A DNA stretch of 64,000 nt. It comes from Pigoraptor vietnamica (Eukaryota; Opisthokonta; Filasterea). Below, in pieces: positions 44,048 to 60,622 of this stretch. The notes beneath the pieces are model-generated. The model was not told the origin of the DNA. It worked only from the letters and a program-made list of their open reading frames with translations, and ran no database searches. Made by a program: the position numbers and the translations under genes. Each line of letters opens with the position of its first letter. Position 1 is the first letter of the stretch. Location: positions 1 to 64,000 of the forward strand of contig CALSCQ010001775.1 of NCBI GenBank assembly GCA_943704525.1. Direction: 5' to 3'.

Positions 44048-44813
44048 CTTCGCAGCCAGGGCCTCTCCTTTGCGCGGCTGTCAGCGAGAGCCCGACCCTC
44101 CGTCGTCCGCAGTGCTGAGAACGAGCGGCACCCTGGCGTGCCTTCCCAACCACCGATGTTCGTCCACTGCCTTCGCCCCAACAGCGCAAAACCGACAATC
44201 GCGACTGCCGCGGCGGGCCTGGCGAGGGACTGTCGGACTAATAGCGACGCGGCGTGCGTGTTTGTGGGTGCATCGAGAGGGAGCGCTTAGAGGGAAATGG
44301 AGTGCAAGTGGCAGCAAGCGAACCAACCGCCAACTGCTTCCGTCGAGTAGTGTTGGAATTTACTGTTTCAAAAGCCACTGGTTGTGAAATAATTGCAGTT
44401 GACTATGGAAAATGTACCGAATTGGCCAAGGTAAATAAATACGGGTATTTTGGGAACACATTCCTGATCCTTTGCCTTTTATAGCTTACAAAACCAGATG
44501 AGTACCATATAAATATAAAATGAGACTGTCACGTGATTTCACGTGATAATGTAACGGTTTGTAACGCATGCATCCGGGGTGGTCAGCACGTGCAGAACCA
44601 ACGCCGACTGCAAACGTTTTCGGACGAAGGCAAAATCCTCCGTCAAACTTTTCTAACCCTTCCCACGCGTGTTCCACACTTGCTTGCCGTTTCACAATTT
44701 GCTTGTCTGTGGCACCTGTCGTGGCGTTAGTGGATAATATTTGTCAACGTCGTTTTCGCTGCGAGTCTCACACGTGTTGATTAGAAGTCAAGTGGATCGC
44801 ACGCATTTCAACC
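44048..44813. promoter_or_regulatory. Shared upstream region of the divergent IFT70 and LRR genes
   Basis: 766 bp. The half near IFT70 is GC-rich. 44380-44570 is AT-rich (GGTAAATAAATACGGGTATT, TGAGTACCATATAAATATAA) and holds the direct repeat ATTTCACGTGAT near 44533-44547 (CACGTGATTTCACGTGATAA), i.e. two CACGTGA E-box-like palindromes 11 bp apart. I infer promoter function from position and symmetry. Confidence 0.45.
44531..44549. promoter_or_regulatory. Paired CACGTGA (E-box) motifs
   Basis: GTCACGTGATTTCACGTGAT holds two CACGTG palindromes in direct repeat, spaced 11 bp. CACGTG is the classical site of bHLH and bHLH-ZIP factors in animals, fungi and plants. It lies about 270 bp upstream of the LRR gene and 480 bp upstream of IFT70. 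Confidence 0.4.
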
Positions 44814-47186
44814 ATGCGGCTCACGCTCGCGCGCGTGTCGGACATTGCGAAGGGCGAAGATGTCCGCGAAATCAAGGTGCTGGACGCCTCGAAGAACTCG
44901 ATCGATGCCCTGGATGACTTGAGGTCAGTGGTGTATGCTGGACTTTTCCAATTTCAATCCATACTGTGGTTGCTGTAGCTCTGATTTATACTTTGTCGCA
45001 GTGCGTGTGTCGAGCTTCGAAAGCTGAACCTGTCTGAGAATGAGCTCGAGTCGATAGCGGACTTGGCGCACTGCAGGGGTCTCACGTGGCTGAACGTGTC
45101 TCATAATCGCCTTGCGACGCTGCGTGGGGTCGAAAAGATGATGGATCTGAACGGTACGAGCGTGTGTGTGCGTGCGCGTGTGCGTGTGAGAGCGTCAAGT
45201 GTGCGTGAATGTTTCTTTCGCTTACGCTTTTACGTGCAGTGTTAAACGCGAGCCACAATGAGATTGCCGAGATTGTCATGGCGCGGCTACGGAACCTCAA
45301 GGCGCTCGTTCTGAACAACAATCGCATCTCCTCGATGGAGGCCGTGGCGTCTATGAGCAGCCTGAACACTATCGGTGAGTACGCGGAGTAGACACATGTA
45401 ACAAATGTCGGTGTATACACATGTGATTAAATGTGATCGCGAGCGGACGCTCGTGGCTTGCGGTTGACTAATCTCCCCCACGTCCGCTCGCAGTGCTCTC
45501 GCATAACAAGATATCGGAGATAAAGGGGACGCGCACCCTCAAGGCGCTCACGAAGCTCTCCGTCGCGCACAACCGCATACGCGTGGTACCCGACCTCAGC
45601 GACAACTCGGAGTTGGTCGAGCTGCGGCTGAACGACAACAAGATTATGCGCCTTCCCGACACGCTTAGCGCAAACACAATGTGGGTCGATTAGTCTTGCG
45701 CACAAAGACTGCGGGTTTCTTTTATGCCTGGGAGTGGGCTTTACTTTTTGTCGTTCGTGAGTCTGCTCTCAATGGGATTGCGGGTGTCGCTTCAGGCCAG
45801 AGAGAGGGCTTTACTTTTTGTCGTTCGTAAGTCTGCTCTCAATGCTATTGGGGGTCTCTATTCATGCCACGGAGTGTGCTCACCATTCTCTCTCTCTTGA
45901 CCGCTGCTTTCGTTGTAGGCTCAAGACGGTCGATTTCGGCAACAATCTGATAAAGACATTCGCCGACATTGCCGTGCTGGGCACCCTACGGCACGTGACC
46001 AACATCAATCTCAAGGGTAACGCCGTGTGCCAGCTCGAGGGCTACGCTGACAAGGTGCGTGGATGATGCTTCGTACGTCAGAGAGAGGACGTGCGCACTG
46101 CGTGTTTGTTGGCGCACACGTTAGCCGACGTGCGTAAAATCGACGGCGCCGTCAGTAACGCATCTCCGCAATTTTTTAATTCGCGTTGTCGTTTACACCT
46201 CGCTTGAAATTTTGTGTCCGTAGATTCGCGAGATGTGCCCCACCCTTCTCGTCCTCGATGGCAAGCGCGTCATCCCTAGGAAGAGTCACGTGCGTCGCAT
46301 CCTGAAGGAAGCCGCTGCTGAGGAGCGTGCGAAAAAGGGCGATTCTCGCAATCGCGGCGACCGGCAAACCGCGCGCTCGAAGCACACGGCCAGTGACAGC
46401 GGCGATGCTGTCGACGCGGCTGAGGGAGAGGAAGAAAAGGCGGCAGGAAGCGGGTCTGACGACGCAAGCGACGAGGTATCCGCGCCATCGAAGGCTCATC
46501 CCAAGCAGAAAGCGCCGCTGCCGTCGCAACGGCCTGCGACGAAGAGAGAGCGTGATGACGACGACGAGAGCAGTGCGCAGTCGGTCCGTCGTGACGATAT
46601 GCCTGCGACAAAGCGGTCGCGCGTCGAGACGGACGGCAGCGAACGGCAAGTGCGTGAGCGTGGGCGTGGTCCGAACGGCGGCCCGTCTTCCGGCTTTTTC
46701 GGCAAGAAGGCGTTGGATGGCCCTCGCCCGCAGAAACATCCAGGTGCTCGAGGGAGCGGGCAGACCGACGCGGCGGTGGCGGCGTCGACTGCGAAAGGAA
46801 AAGGACACGCGCAGTCTCAGCGGGATAATTCGGCGTCTCTGCGGCCGACAAGCGACAAGCCTACGGGTGCGGATGCGGCAGTTGCGACGGCCAACGTCGC
46901 TAAAGGCAAGCGCAAGGCGGACACTGATGATGGCGCTGGTGTCGGCCCCGCGCCGGCATCTAAGAAAGCAAAGACAGCGTCCGTCGAGGGAGGCGCGGAT
47001 TCGGCGCGGAAGGAGGCCGCGGAAGTGCCGCAGGTGCCGCAGCACAAGACGCAGAGTGGCGTTGTCGCGGTCGAGCACGTGACGCGCCCAGGCGCAAAGG
47101 GGGCCAAGAAGGAAGCGGCGCTCGTGGACCCGTCGAAGCTCTTTGCGTGGGGCGACGACAGCATTGGGCTTGGCGGAGGATGGTGA
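44814..47186 (+). CDS. Leucine-rich repeat protein with long basic, probably nuclear tail, 6 exons
   Basis: The exons are 44814-44923, 45002-45153, 45240-45374, 45494-45680, 45919-46054 and 46224-47186, giving 560 residues in phase. The N-terminal 240 residues are SDS22-like repeats: LRKLNLSENELESIADL, LTWLNVSHNRLATL, VLNASHNEIAEI, LKALVLNNNRISSM, LTKLSVAHNRIRVVPDL, LVELRLNDNKIMRLPD, LKTVDFGNNLIKTF, ending with an LRR cap (REMCPTLLVLDGKRVIP). Each intron falls close to the L-x-L-x-x-N core. The C-terminal half is disordered, rich in Lys, Arg, Ala, Ser and Asp, with basic clusters (ATKRSRVETD, KGKRKADTDD) that suit a nuclear or nucleolar location. It ends with SGVVAVEHV and FAWGDDSIGLGGGW. An SGVV element plus a Gly-Trp end appears, from memory, in a eukaryote-wide set of nucleolar LRR proteins. 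I cannot give a function. Confidence 0.88.
45736..45844. repeat. Two 39-bp copies, 70 bp apart, inside LRR intron 4
   Basis: GGGCTTTACTTTTTGTCGTT followed by CGTRAGTCTGCTCTCAATG occurs at 45736-45774 and 45806-45844 with a single difference (GTGAGT versus GTAAGT). Both versions look like a consensus 5' splice site although they lie in the middle of an intron, which begins at 45681. Confidence 0.85.
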
Positions 47187-47756
47187 GAGTCGCTGGGTCC
47201 GGCGGGCACTCGTCGCGATCGTTGTTTGTGGACAGAGGCCGCACGTCGGCACTGCGGACATTTGAGGCATCACACTTGCGCACCTGCGTGTAACTGGTGC
47301 GGGGCGTGACGGGCTCATGCAGTAAATATCCGATCTCGGAAATATACGATTGCAAATATACGATTGCGGCACTGTCGGTTGCGAGCCTCCAGCGATCCGA
47401 AAGAATAAGTGTGTGCTGGTGGTCAACCCGGAAAAATGTGGCAGACTGAAAGAAGAACTCGGTTTTCGCGTAGGCTCCGATTCAATTTGGGCGCGCCGAA
47501 ACTGTAAGTCGAGAAACGGCAATCGCCGGCATATGCGCATCCTAGAGTCTACCAGCACCCAAAAACGCGGCGACGGACCATCCACCCGCGTACGCCGACT
47601 TAAATAAACCCACCGCTTCTTCGTGATTTCTTCGAATGAATCGTCTCGACTGTCATGCCCTTTCGCGCGACGATCATTGATGCCAAACATCCCAAACACA
47701 GGCATACATTAATTAGAAAGAAGAGACCATTGCGCTGCATTGCATTGGCAATACTG
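47187..47756. other. Intergenic DNA between convergent LRR and DPH7 genes
   Basis: Contains an AT-rich segment with ATCCGATCTCGGAAAT (47327-47345, related to the inverted repeat at 2854) and a 14-bp tandem pair AAATATACGATTGC (47340-47367). Otherwise it is mixed sequence without a supported gene. Confidence 0.5.
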
Positions 47757-50181
47757 TCACAGACCCGTTGGAGTCCACAACTGAAGAGAATGGTCGTAGA
47801 AGGAACACGTGGCAACGACATCACGGTCGCCACCGCGTCGCCAGTCGGCCCCATAGGCGATAGATTTGTGTTCCGTGTGTGTGAGTACAGAGTTGATGGA
47901 AGTCGCTGGGGGAAGGACGTGCATGATAGCAGTTAGGATCGAAACAAAAGAAAAAAAATTCTACGTTCAAGGGAGACTCACCCTCGCCATCGCCGTCCAC
48001 CCGCAGAATAGCAAATCCGTTGTACATGCACGCTGCCAGGAGAAGTTCACCGCGCGACGGGTGCCACTTCAGCCGCCACACGCCGCCGCCGACGCCGTGA
48101 GACGACAGAGGGCGCCGCATGGCCCTCGTGTCCCATATGTTTACCGTTTCATCATAGCTGAGTGAGGATGCCATTTTTTGAAAATTAGCCATGAAGTATG
48201 CGCACAAACTGTCCACTGCCATTGTTCACTCATATCAGTCAATGGCGCACGCACCTTCCCGTCGCAAGAACGTTCTCTCTGAACGGATGAGATTGAATAC
48301 TGCACACGCCCGCAGAATGGCTGCGCATGCGATCACAAGGCGCAATGCCCGTAAGCATGCAAGAACGAAGGTCATGTACCGGCCGCAATCCGGCTGCAGT
48401 GCGACTTTCTTTCACTCACCTTTTGCTCGTGAACGTCGGCCTTTCCGTCCCCACTCGCAAATCCCATCCTTTAAAAAGCGCGTCATCGCCACCTGCAACA
48501 ACAGGGGTAACAATTGCAACAACAGGGGTAACAATTATTAGGGCAATTGCACATCAGAGTGCCGCAGAATTCTTCTGGCGCATTCACACAAGACAAAAAG
48601 AAAACGGCAGACCACCTCCTACCAAATATGTCCGACCACGTGAAGGAAGCGAGCGTTGGTACAGCAATTCCGATACAACACATCGAGCGCATAGTGCGTG
48701 CAACCGCACACTCACCAGAATAGACGACGTCGGGCTGCCACTGGTTGAAAGCGGCAATCCACGCCTCAAAGCCGTGCGCGTTCCATTCTGAATCGCACGC
48801 GAGCTCGCCCGACGGCAAAGAACGCCACACACTCACGCCGCCTTTGGAATCGCTTGTCACAATACGCACGTCCGCACCGGTACTGAAAAAAATGCCAGAC
48901 GCGAATTCAGTTCAGGACGCAGACAAGCAAACTCTTGCAAGCCCACGATTCCTAAAATGCGAGAAGAGAGACGCCCAGCCCGTAGGGCAGAGCGAGAAGG
49001 GCGCATGCATCCCGCACCTTCTGTGAACATTGTCGGACCACTCGAGCGACAGTCGCAAGCAATCCGCAGCGCCACTGTCCGTCCACGCAGACAGCTGCGC
49101 GGCACCACGCTGCAGACGCGAAGCCCCGCGTGGACAGACGCAACAGCGAGAGACTCAATCAGTAATGACGCGAGGGAACGTCGGTGCAGGGTTGGAGCGG
49201 GAGCCATACATCGTGTGCGCAATCGAGTCAGGCCTCACCTCCGCGGGTCTGCGGAACAGGGTGAGGCGGCCGTGTGCGTCGACCGTCGCGAGGACCGCGC
49301 TGTCACTTATTGGGTGCGAACACCTGAACGCGCGTGCGACAGGGGAAAAGTGTGAGAACTGCGACAAGAATAAAGTTTGCTTGCGAACATTCGCGTGCAT
49401 ATCGGCATGAGACAGATACGCACCACTTCGCGTCCAAAATTGCCGGCACATCCACGCGCTGCGTTTCGACAAGCTCCCCGGAACTGCGCGTACACACAGC
49501 GTCAGGGTCCAATGGGCACCTGAAGTGCAGTCGTGTTACCGCGCTTACGGCAAAAGCCTTGACACGCATGCCTCTAGTGTGTGTCCCTACTATGCGCGAG
49601 GATGTACTTGTGTGTGCGTGTGCTTGTGGTGCGCCCAGTGTCTGCCAAGCTTGCTCACGGCAAGACTCTAACACGCGTGCCACTTAAAGTGTGAATGTGT
49701 GTATAGGAGTGTGTGCGATATGACTGGGTGTGCGAGTGCCTGTTTGCGAGTAAAGGAGTGTGTGTGCGCGAGTGCCTGTGTGTCTGCTGTGTTTATAAGA
49801 GTGGGTGCGCGCGTGTGCCCGTGTGTCATGTTTTGCGCACATGTACGAATGGGTGTGCGCGTGTGTGCGGCGAGTGGATGCACCACACTACAGGCGAGTG
49901 CAGGCGAGTGCCCACCCGTCACTTTGCTCGATCCACTCGTACAACAGCAGACGTCCGACGCGCTCTCTCGGTTTCTCAGCCACCGGCTCTTCCTCAACGC
50001 CCTCTCCATCTTTCAACGCACTCTCCGCGCTCTCGCTCTGTGTTGTGGACGCGGGCGCGGGCAACAGTTGGTACGTTCCGCAAGCGAGGATGCGCTCCAG
50101 GCCTTCGACAGGGCACCACTCGGTCGCATCTGCGCTGAACTCTGTGTCGCGGACGGCGCGCGTCACGTAAGATGCCGCCAT
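47757..50181 (-). CDS. DPH7: Diphthine methyl ester hydrolase DPH7 (WDR85), WD40 protein, 9 exons
   Basis: DPH7 removes the methyl ester from methylated diphthine on elongation factor eEF2, allowing the last step of diphthamide synthesis in the cytosol. The exons are 50181-49916, 49519-49424, 49323-49239, 49109-49018, 48882-48716, 48492-48420, 48320-48255, 48157-47982 and 47905-47757, giving 389 residues in phase. Family marks in order are TEFSADATEWCP and LACGTYQL near the N-terminus, then VGRLLLYEW, AILDAKWC, VRIVTSDSKGGVSVWRS, the signature [92 protein letters not shown], and the end AYGADWRRGG and [14 protein letters not shown]. Human DPH7 has the same strings ([24 protein letters not shown]). 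The start gives MAASYVTRAV, with an upstream frame that lacks family features. Confidence 0.95.
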
Positions 50182-50414
50182 GGTCGACAAGAGGGTCGCT
50201 GTTGGTCGCACGGCGTCTTTACAAACAGAAGTGGATGTGCGAACAGGCCCACAGTCCGAGTCGCTGTTACGGCTGACAGGGCCATCATCACGTGGGCTGG
50301 ACGTGTGCCAAACTATTGCAGGACCCTCTCTTTTCTTCTTCTTTTTTGCCTTCCTAATACCCGCTGGGTTGGCGTCATTTACTGTGAGCACCGCAAGCGC
50401 ATCCCCGCATGCCC
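50182..50414. other. Upstream region of DPH7
   Basis: Short gap between the DPH7 start and the stop of the next minus-strand gene. It contains a TTTTCTTCTTCTTTTTTGCC stretch at 50332-50350, purine-rich on the DPH7 strand. Nothing else was recognised. Confidence 0.4.
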
Positions 50415-55684
<5,270 letters not shown>

Positions 55685-56534
55685 ATGACGGCAAAAGGGG
55701 TGCAAAAGGGCAGAGAGTGCCTCCGTGAGACTAAAGCCTCTGGAGGATTCTGACTAGGCCGTGTTGTTGTGCCTGTGAGATTTGCGGCACGTGTATTGCG
55801 CACATCACGATGACGTCACCAAGTTTCTCAACAGCCCAGTGTGTGTGGCGGACGTGGTGTGCGTATTCAGGAGGCCCTTGCGTGCCCTGGGGGGACACTG
55901 GACTCGCACGTGCGGGAAGCGGAAGCGGTGCGTGCAATCACGAACCACTACGGACGCGGGCCTCGAAGCGGCACACTTGGCGCTATAGAAGGCGATGCTT
56001 CGCTCGAGGAGATTGTGGATGCCGTCCTCGCGACGCTGAGGGCGTATGTGGACGGTGCCGTCCTAAGATTGCTTCGATGTGCTGAAAATGCTGCTATCGC
56101 ACCGCCCGTTTATGTTGGCTCTTCCATACGGTGTGTTGAGTAATGTTGCGGACTTAAGTTATCAATTGAAAAAGGAGTCGGATGGCGCAAGCGCGTTCGA
56201 AGTGCGGCCGTCACGTGCTCCGTGAGCTGCGGCTGTTCTTTTGGGCGCCAGGGTACGGAACTTCGCCGTCCGTGGGAGGATGCGCTGCATGCGCTGTCGT
56301 CACGCACACGCCTCACAGCGCGCTCTTGTTGGAAGTCTTCTGGCAGCACGCGGATATCATCGTCTCGGCATGTCGTCGCGATATGGCAGTCCCTTGGTCC
56401 CTTCAACCTCTTCTCGGTTGCACATAGCGGTGTCGATTGAGCACTTTAGTCAACGTCCTGCGCCGACGGGAAATGCACGCAAGCGCACGCAACAGAAACG
56501 ATCGCAGAGACAGAGCGTCGCCGAGGGCGTCTGA
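55685..56534. other. Intergenic DNA between the large membrane-protein gene and HELLS
   Basis: 850 bp. One plus-strand frame (55841-56143) encodes VREAEAVRAITNHYGRGPRS and EEIVDAVLATLRAYVDGAVL, which looks more protein-like than its neighbours. It has no recognisable family and no clear start context. It may be a small exon, or chance. Otherwise nothing was identified. Confidence 0.4.
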
Positions 56535-59500
56535 TCACTCCACGCGGCCCAGCAGCGGCTCTTCCGGTTGATCCCCGCTCTCCTCCACCACGCGAAAGCG
56601 CCCCTGGCCCTTCTTTGTCGGCGTCGGCGCACTGTGGTCGCGGTCGAGAAGGCGCCGAAGGTCCGTCTCGGACAGAACGGCGTCGCTCGTCACAGTGAGC
56701 ATCTTCTCGCTCTCCTCCGCGCGCAGCAGCTCGAGGAGGTCGTTGCCGGTTATTGCCTGGGACGACTGGGTCGGGTTGCGGAAAGTGCCTGCGGATGCAC
56801 ACGATAGTGTCAGCAGCGGGACAGGAAATGGAAGGAGCAATACTTGAGCAACAACGAGCAGAGAGTGAAAGTGAGTAATAGAATAGAAAGTGAGTAATAG
56901 AATACATAAAATAACAACTTTAGCGGGCGCGTCAAGAAGCCCCGTAACGCACTCTCGTAAAAGTCACAAGCGACACCGGAAGAGCCAAAAACACCCACCC
57001 TTGTGTATGATAATCTTCTCCAGCTTCCTCTTGGCCGTCGCACGCTCGAGGATCTTCTGCTCGATCGAGTTGGCCGTGATGAGGCGATACACCATGACGG
57101 GCTTGGTCTGGCCGATGCGGTGGCACCGGTCCTGCGCCTGCATGTCGACCTGGGGGTTCTGCACGGAGACAAAACGTGGGTCGATTAGAGTGTGTGACAT
57201 TCGAAGGGAATTATCGAATCGAGACAAATCGTCGATTACAGTGCGGCTGTGACATTGGAAATGATGGGATATCACTGCTTCCCCGCAACATGGCATCACG
57301 CAACGCATGACATCGCACAACGCACCCAGTCGCTGTCGTAGATGACGACCGTGTCAGCGGACACAAGGTTGATGCCGAGGCCACCCGCGCGCGTGCTGAG
57401 AAGGAAGACGAATATGTCGGGGTCCGTGTTGAATGCCTTGATCTGCGGGCGTGCAACGGGCGTGCACGTCAGCAATCCCGTCACCCAAGACATTCTGGAA
57501 AAGCGCAACACACACACATACACACACACGCACACGCACACACACACGCACACGCACACATGCACGCACCATTCGCACCCACCGCACACATACACAAGTA
57601 CACACACCTGCTCCTGACGATCCGCGAGGGACACGGCGCCGTCGAGCCGGCAGAAGCGGTGGCCGCGCAAGTGGAGATAGTCCTCGAGAATGTCGAGCAT
57701 CGTCGTCATCTGGGAGAACACAAGCACCTTGTGGCCTTCCGCCCGCAGCGCCGGGAGCAGCTGGTCCAGAAGGAGCATCTTGCCGCTGCAGCGCACGAGC
57801 TCCTCGTCCACCTTAAACTCGCCCTGCGCGTCCAGCGGGTACTCGAGGAGGTACGGGTGGTTGCACACCTTCCGCAACTGCATGAGCACGTTCTGCAGCT
57901 TAACCGACACGACGGACGTCGAGTTGGACAGCTGGCGATAAATCGGGCTGCGCGTCGTGGACGTGGGCGCCTCGGCGCTCTCCTCCAGCTGCTTGAAGTA
58001 CGCGCGGTCGCTGAGCTCCTTATACGTCCGCTCGTTGGCGTTCGCCGTGAGGAGACGCTTCGACGCACGCCGTGTCCGCGGGGTCTGCGCAGGGGCCTCG
58101 GCACTTGACTGCGGCGCGGAGCCCGCCGACATGACCGAGTCATCCTCGTCGCTCGCCCGTTTGCTGCTGTCGTCCTCCGCGACGCCGTCAATCTCCATCG
58201 GCGTTGCGAGCGACTCGCCATCGGCGCGGCCCACCATGTCCATGATCGTCTTGTTGAGAATGGCCTCGTAAAACTCCTGCTGCTTGCGCGTGTACGGCGC
58301 GTAGACGACAATCTCCCGCTTCTTCGGCAGGAAGTGCTCGACGTCCGTCTTGAGGCGGCGAAGGAGGAACGGCTGCAAAATGTGGTGCAGCTTCGAGAGG
58401 ACGTTCTCGCGCTGCTCTCGCTCGACAAAGCGCTGGTCTCCCTCGGCGTCGCCGACGTCGCTAAAGTCGAACCAGCGCTGGAAGTTCTCGAGGTCGTCGA
58501 AAATGTCCGGCAGCAGAAAGTTGAGCAGTGACCACAGCTCGGCGAGGTTGTTCTGCAGCGGCGTGCCCGTCAGGAGGAGGCGGTTGGCGGACCGGTACGA
58601 CTTGAGTTCGCGGATGAGGCGGCAGTTGAGGTTCTTGATGCGGTGGCCCTCGTCGACGATAATGTACTTCCACATAAGCCCCTGCAGGTACTTGCGGTCG
58701 TTCATGACAATCTCGTACGACGTGATGACGACGGGATAGCACTGGGTCCCCGTGGGGAGCGTCGTGAGCTTGCCCATCTTGCGACGGAGGGACGCGCGCT
58801 GGTCGATGGGCCCGTGGTAGAGAATGACGGGCACCGAGGGCGCGAACCGGCGGAACTCGGTGACCCAATTCGACAGCGTGGAGAGGGGCGTGGCAATCAG
58901 AAACGGGCCCTTGATGCCCTGCTCGAGGAGGTGGCACGCAAACGCAATGCACTGTATCGTCTTGCCGAGGCCCATCTGTGCGACAGGGAGAGAGAGAGGG
59001 AGCAAGGTGCGAGTGAGCGTGGGCATCTCGATCAGCATGGACGGAAGAAGCAGCAAGGTGTGAGAGCCCCAGACTAATGTCGACATTGCGATCATCAACA
59101 CAAGACCAACAGACACGCACCTCGTCCGCGAGAATGCCGTTGAGTCCATTCTCCCACAGCGACACGAGCCACTCGACGCCCGCCAGCTGGTACTCGCGCA
59201 AAATGCCCCCCGTCAGCAGACGAGGCTGGCGCTCCGACGCAACGACGCCGTCGACCACGATCGCCTCACGCTTTGGTGCGGCCGCTTCGTCGTGCACAGA
59301 AGTCTTCGTCTCGTTTCGCGCACGCTTAGAGCCCTGTATCAAGAAGGTCGCATAATCCAACGAATAAGAACGAGATATTCGATGATGCAAAACAGAAAGA
59401 GCGTACGATGAAGCGACAAAAGCAAACAAAACGCGCACTCACGTCCTCGCCGACGTAGTCCGCCAGCATGTATTTCCCATCGTCGACGGCCTTTCGCTTC

Positions 59501-60038
59501 GCCGATTGCCGCGCCGGCTTCTCCTTCGCGGCGGGCTTGGCGGTCGTGGGCACCTCGCTCTTGCGCCGCCGCGTCTCGCGCTTCGCCACGGCAGCATCTT
59601 CTTCGCCCTCACCGTCGCTTTTCGTGCCGGCGACAGCCGCGTCCGATGTGGCCTGTGTGGACTTTGCCTTCTTCTCGGCGTCCTTGTCCGCTTTGGACCT
59701 CTGCGCCTCCTGCTGCGCCTGCAGCTTCTGCTTGAGAAAATCCGAGTAAATCTTCGTCCTATCGAGAAGGAATTTGAGACGCTGGTAGCGCTGCGTGTCG
59801 ACAGTCTCTTGATACTCGCGTTGCGCCTGTCGCGATCGTCGCAAAGTCAACACAGAGTAATGCGTAATGGCGCACGCAACGCACGACAATTCCAAGCTAG
59901 CACTCTCATGCAAATCGAGCGCACCTGCGAGCGCATCTTCTCCTCCTCCACGCGAGAAGAATTCTGCAGCGACTCTTCCTGCTTGATCATGTCCGCGGTG
60001 ACGACTTCATCGTCGCCGACAGCCCCATCCACCTCCAT
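56535..60038 (-). CDS. HELLS: SNF2 family chromatin remodeller HELLS/LSH (DDM1 type), 7 exons
   Basis: HELLS (LSH, SMARCA6; DDM1 in plants) is a nuclear ATP-driven remodeller needed for DNA methylation of repeats and for heterochromatin. The exons are 60038-59925, 59826-59443, 59333-59121, 58975-57608, 57442-57326, 57158-56999 and 56788-56535, giving 869 residues in phase (human 838). An N-terminal coiled coil ([20 protein letters not shown]) and basic region precede [20 protein letters not shown]. The Walker [15 protein letters not shown] is split by intron 3. Then come [31 protein letters not shown] (the DEGH box used by HELLS), [16 protein letters not shown], the [20 protein letters not shown] block, and a Ser-rich insert. 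The C-lobe follows with [60 protein letters not shown] and [12 protein letters not shown]. The end [14 protein letters not shown] matches the HELLS-specific tail. ISWI and CHD hallmarks (SANT, chromodomain) are absent. Confidence 0.95.
57509..57605. repeat. CA-rich repeat in HELLS intron 4
   Basis: CACACATACACACACACGCACACGCACACAC runs followed by TGCACGCACC. On the HELLS strand it is GT-rich and begins directly at the 5' splice site (GTGTGTGTACTTG). Confidence 0.88.
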
Positions 60039-60622
60039 GGCGAATGGTGTTTGCGCGCGGCGCGGGATAAAATTGCAGCAATGAGACGTGTGGAAAAAGC
60101 GAGAGAGAGCGAGATAATGGAGTATATAAAACGACTGCGCCGTTGAGGAGAGTATGATGAGGAAAGTTACTAAGAAGCTGCACACGCGTGGTTGTGGTGG
60201 GTGAGGGTGAGAGTGTGTGTCATGCTTTGTTTCCCGCGCTTTTTTGCGCGGGAGTTGAAACCAAATTAGGATATAGAAGTTTCAGTTTCTACATAAATGT
60301 ATAAGCAGCTTCTTCAATTTAATCTATATTTAAACAAATATACTTTAAGAAGCAATTTTTAACAGTGTTTTTCCAAATAAGGGCTCTTTGGGAAACCTGG
60401 TGGTAAAAATAGTATCCATTTCCAACACGAGGTTCCCACGTGCAAAGCAGTTTTGAAAGATTGTGAAGTTTTCCACTGTAACAAATTACAGTCCCTTTTC
60501 CTCTCTTGTTCGTACTTTGCAGTGTCACGGCGCGCTTCGGGACCCAAGCAGTGCTCAGGAGTGCGTACACATCGCCATACGAGTGTGCCCCCCAGCTCGG
60601 GGAGGCAGTAAGCGATCGCACC
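60039..60622. promoter_or_regulatory. Shared upstream region of the divergent HELLS and GNL2 genes
   Basis: 584 bp. The part next to HELLS contains GAGAGAGAGCGAGATAATGG. 60260-60480 is AT-rich (AATTTAATCTATATTTAAAC, AAGCAATTTTTAACAG). A pyrimidine stretch CAGTCCCTTTTCCTCTCTTG lies 120-130 bp before the GNL2 ATG. Such tracts often mark promoters of ribosome-biogenesis genes. Inference only. Confidence 0.45.

Noticed and set aside
46176-47705. 509-codon minus-strand frame opposite the LRR gene
   Set aside because: Arg-rich low-complexity shadow of the disordered tail; the plus-strand frame is in phase with five LRR exons.
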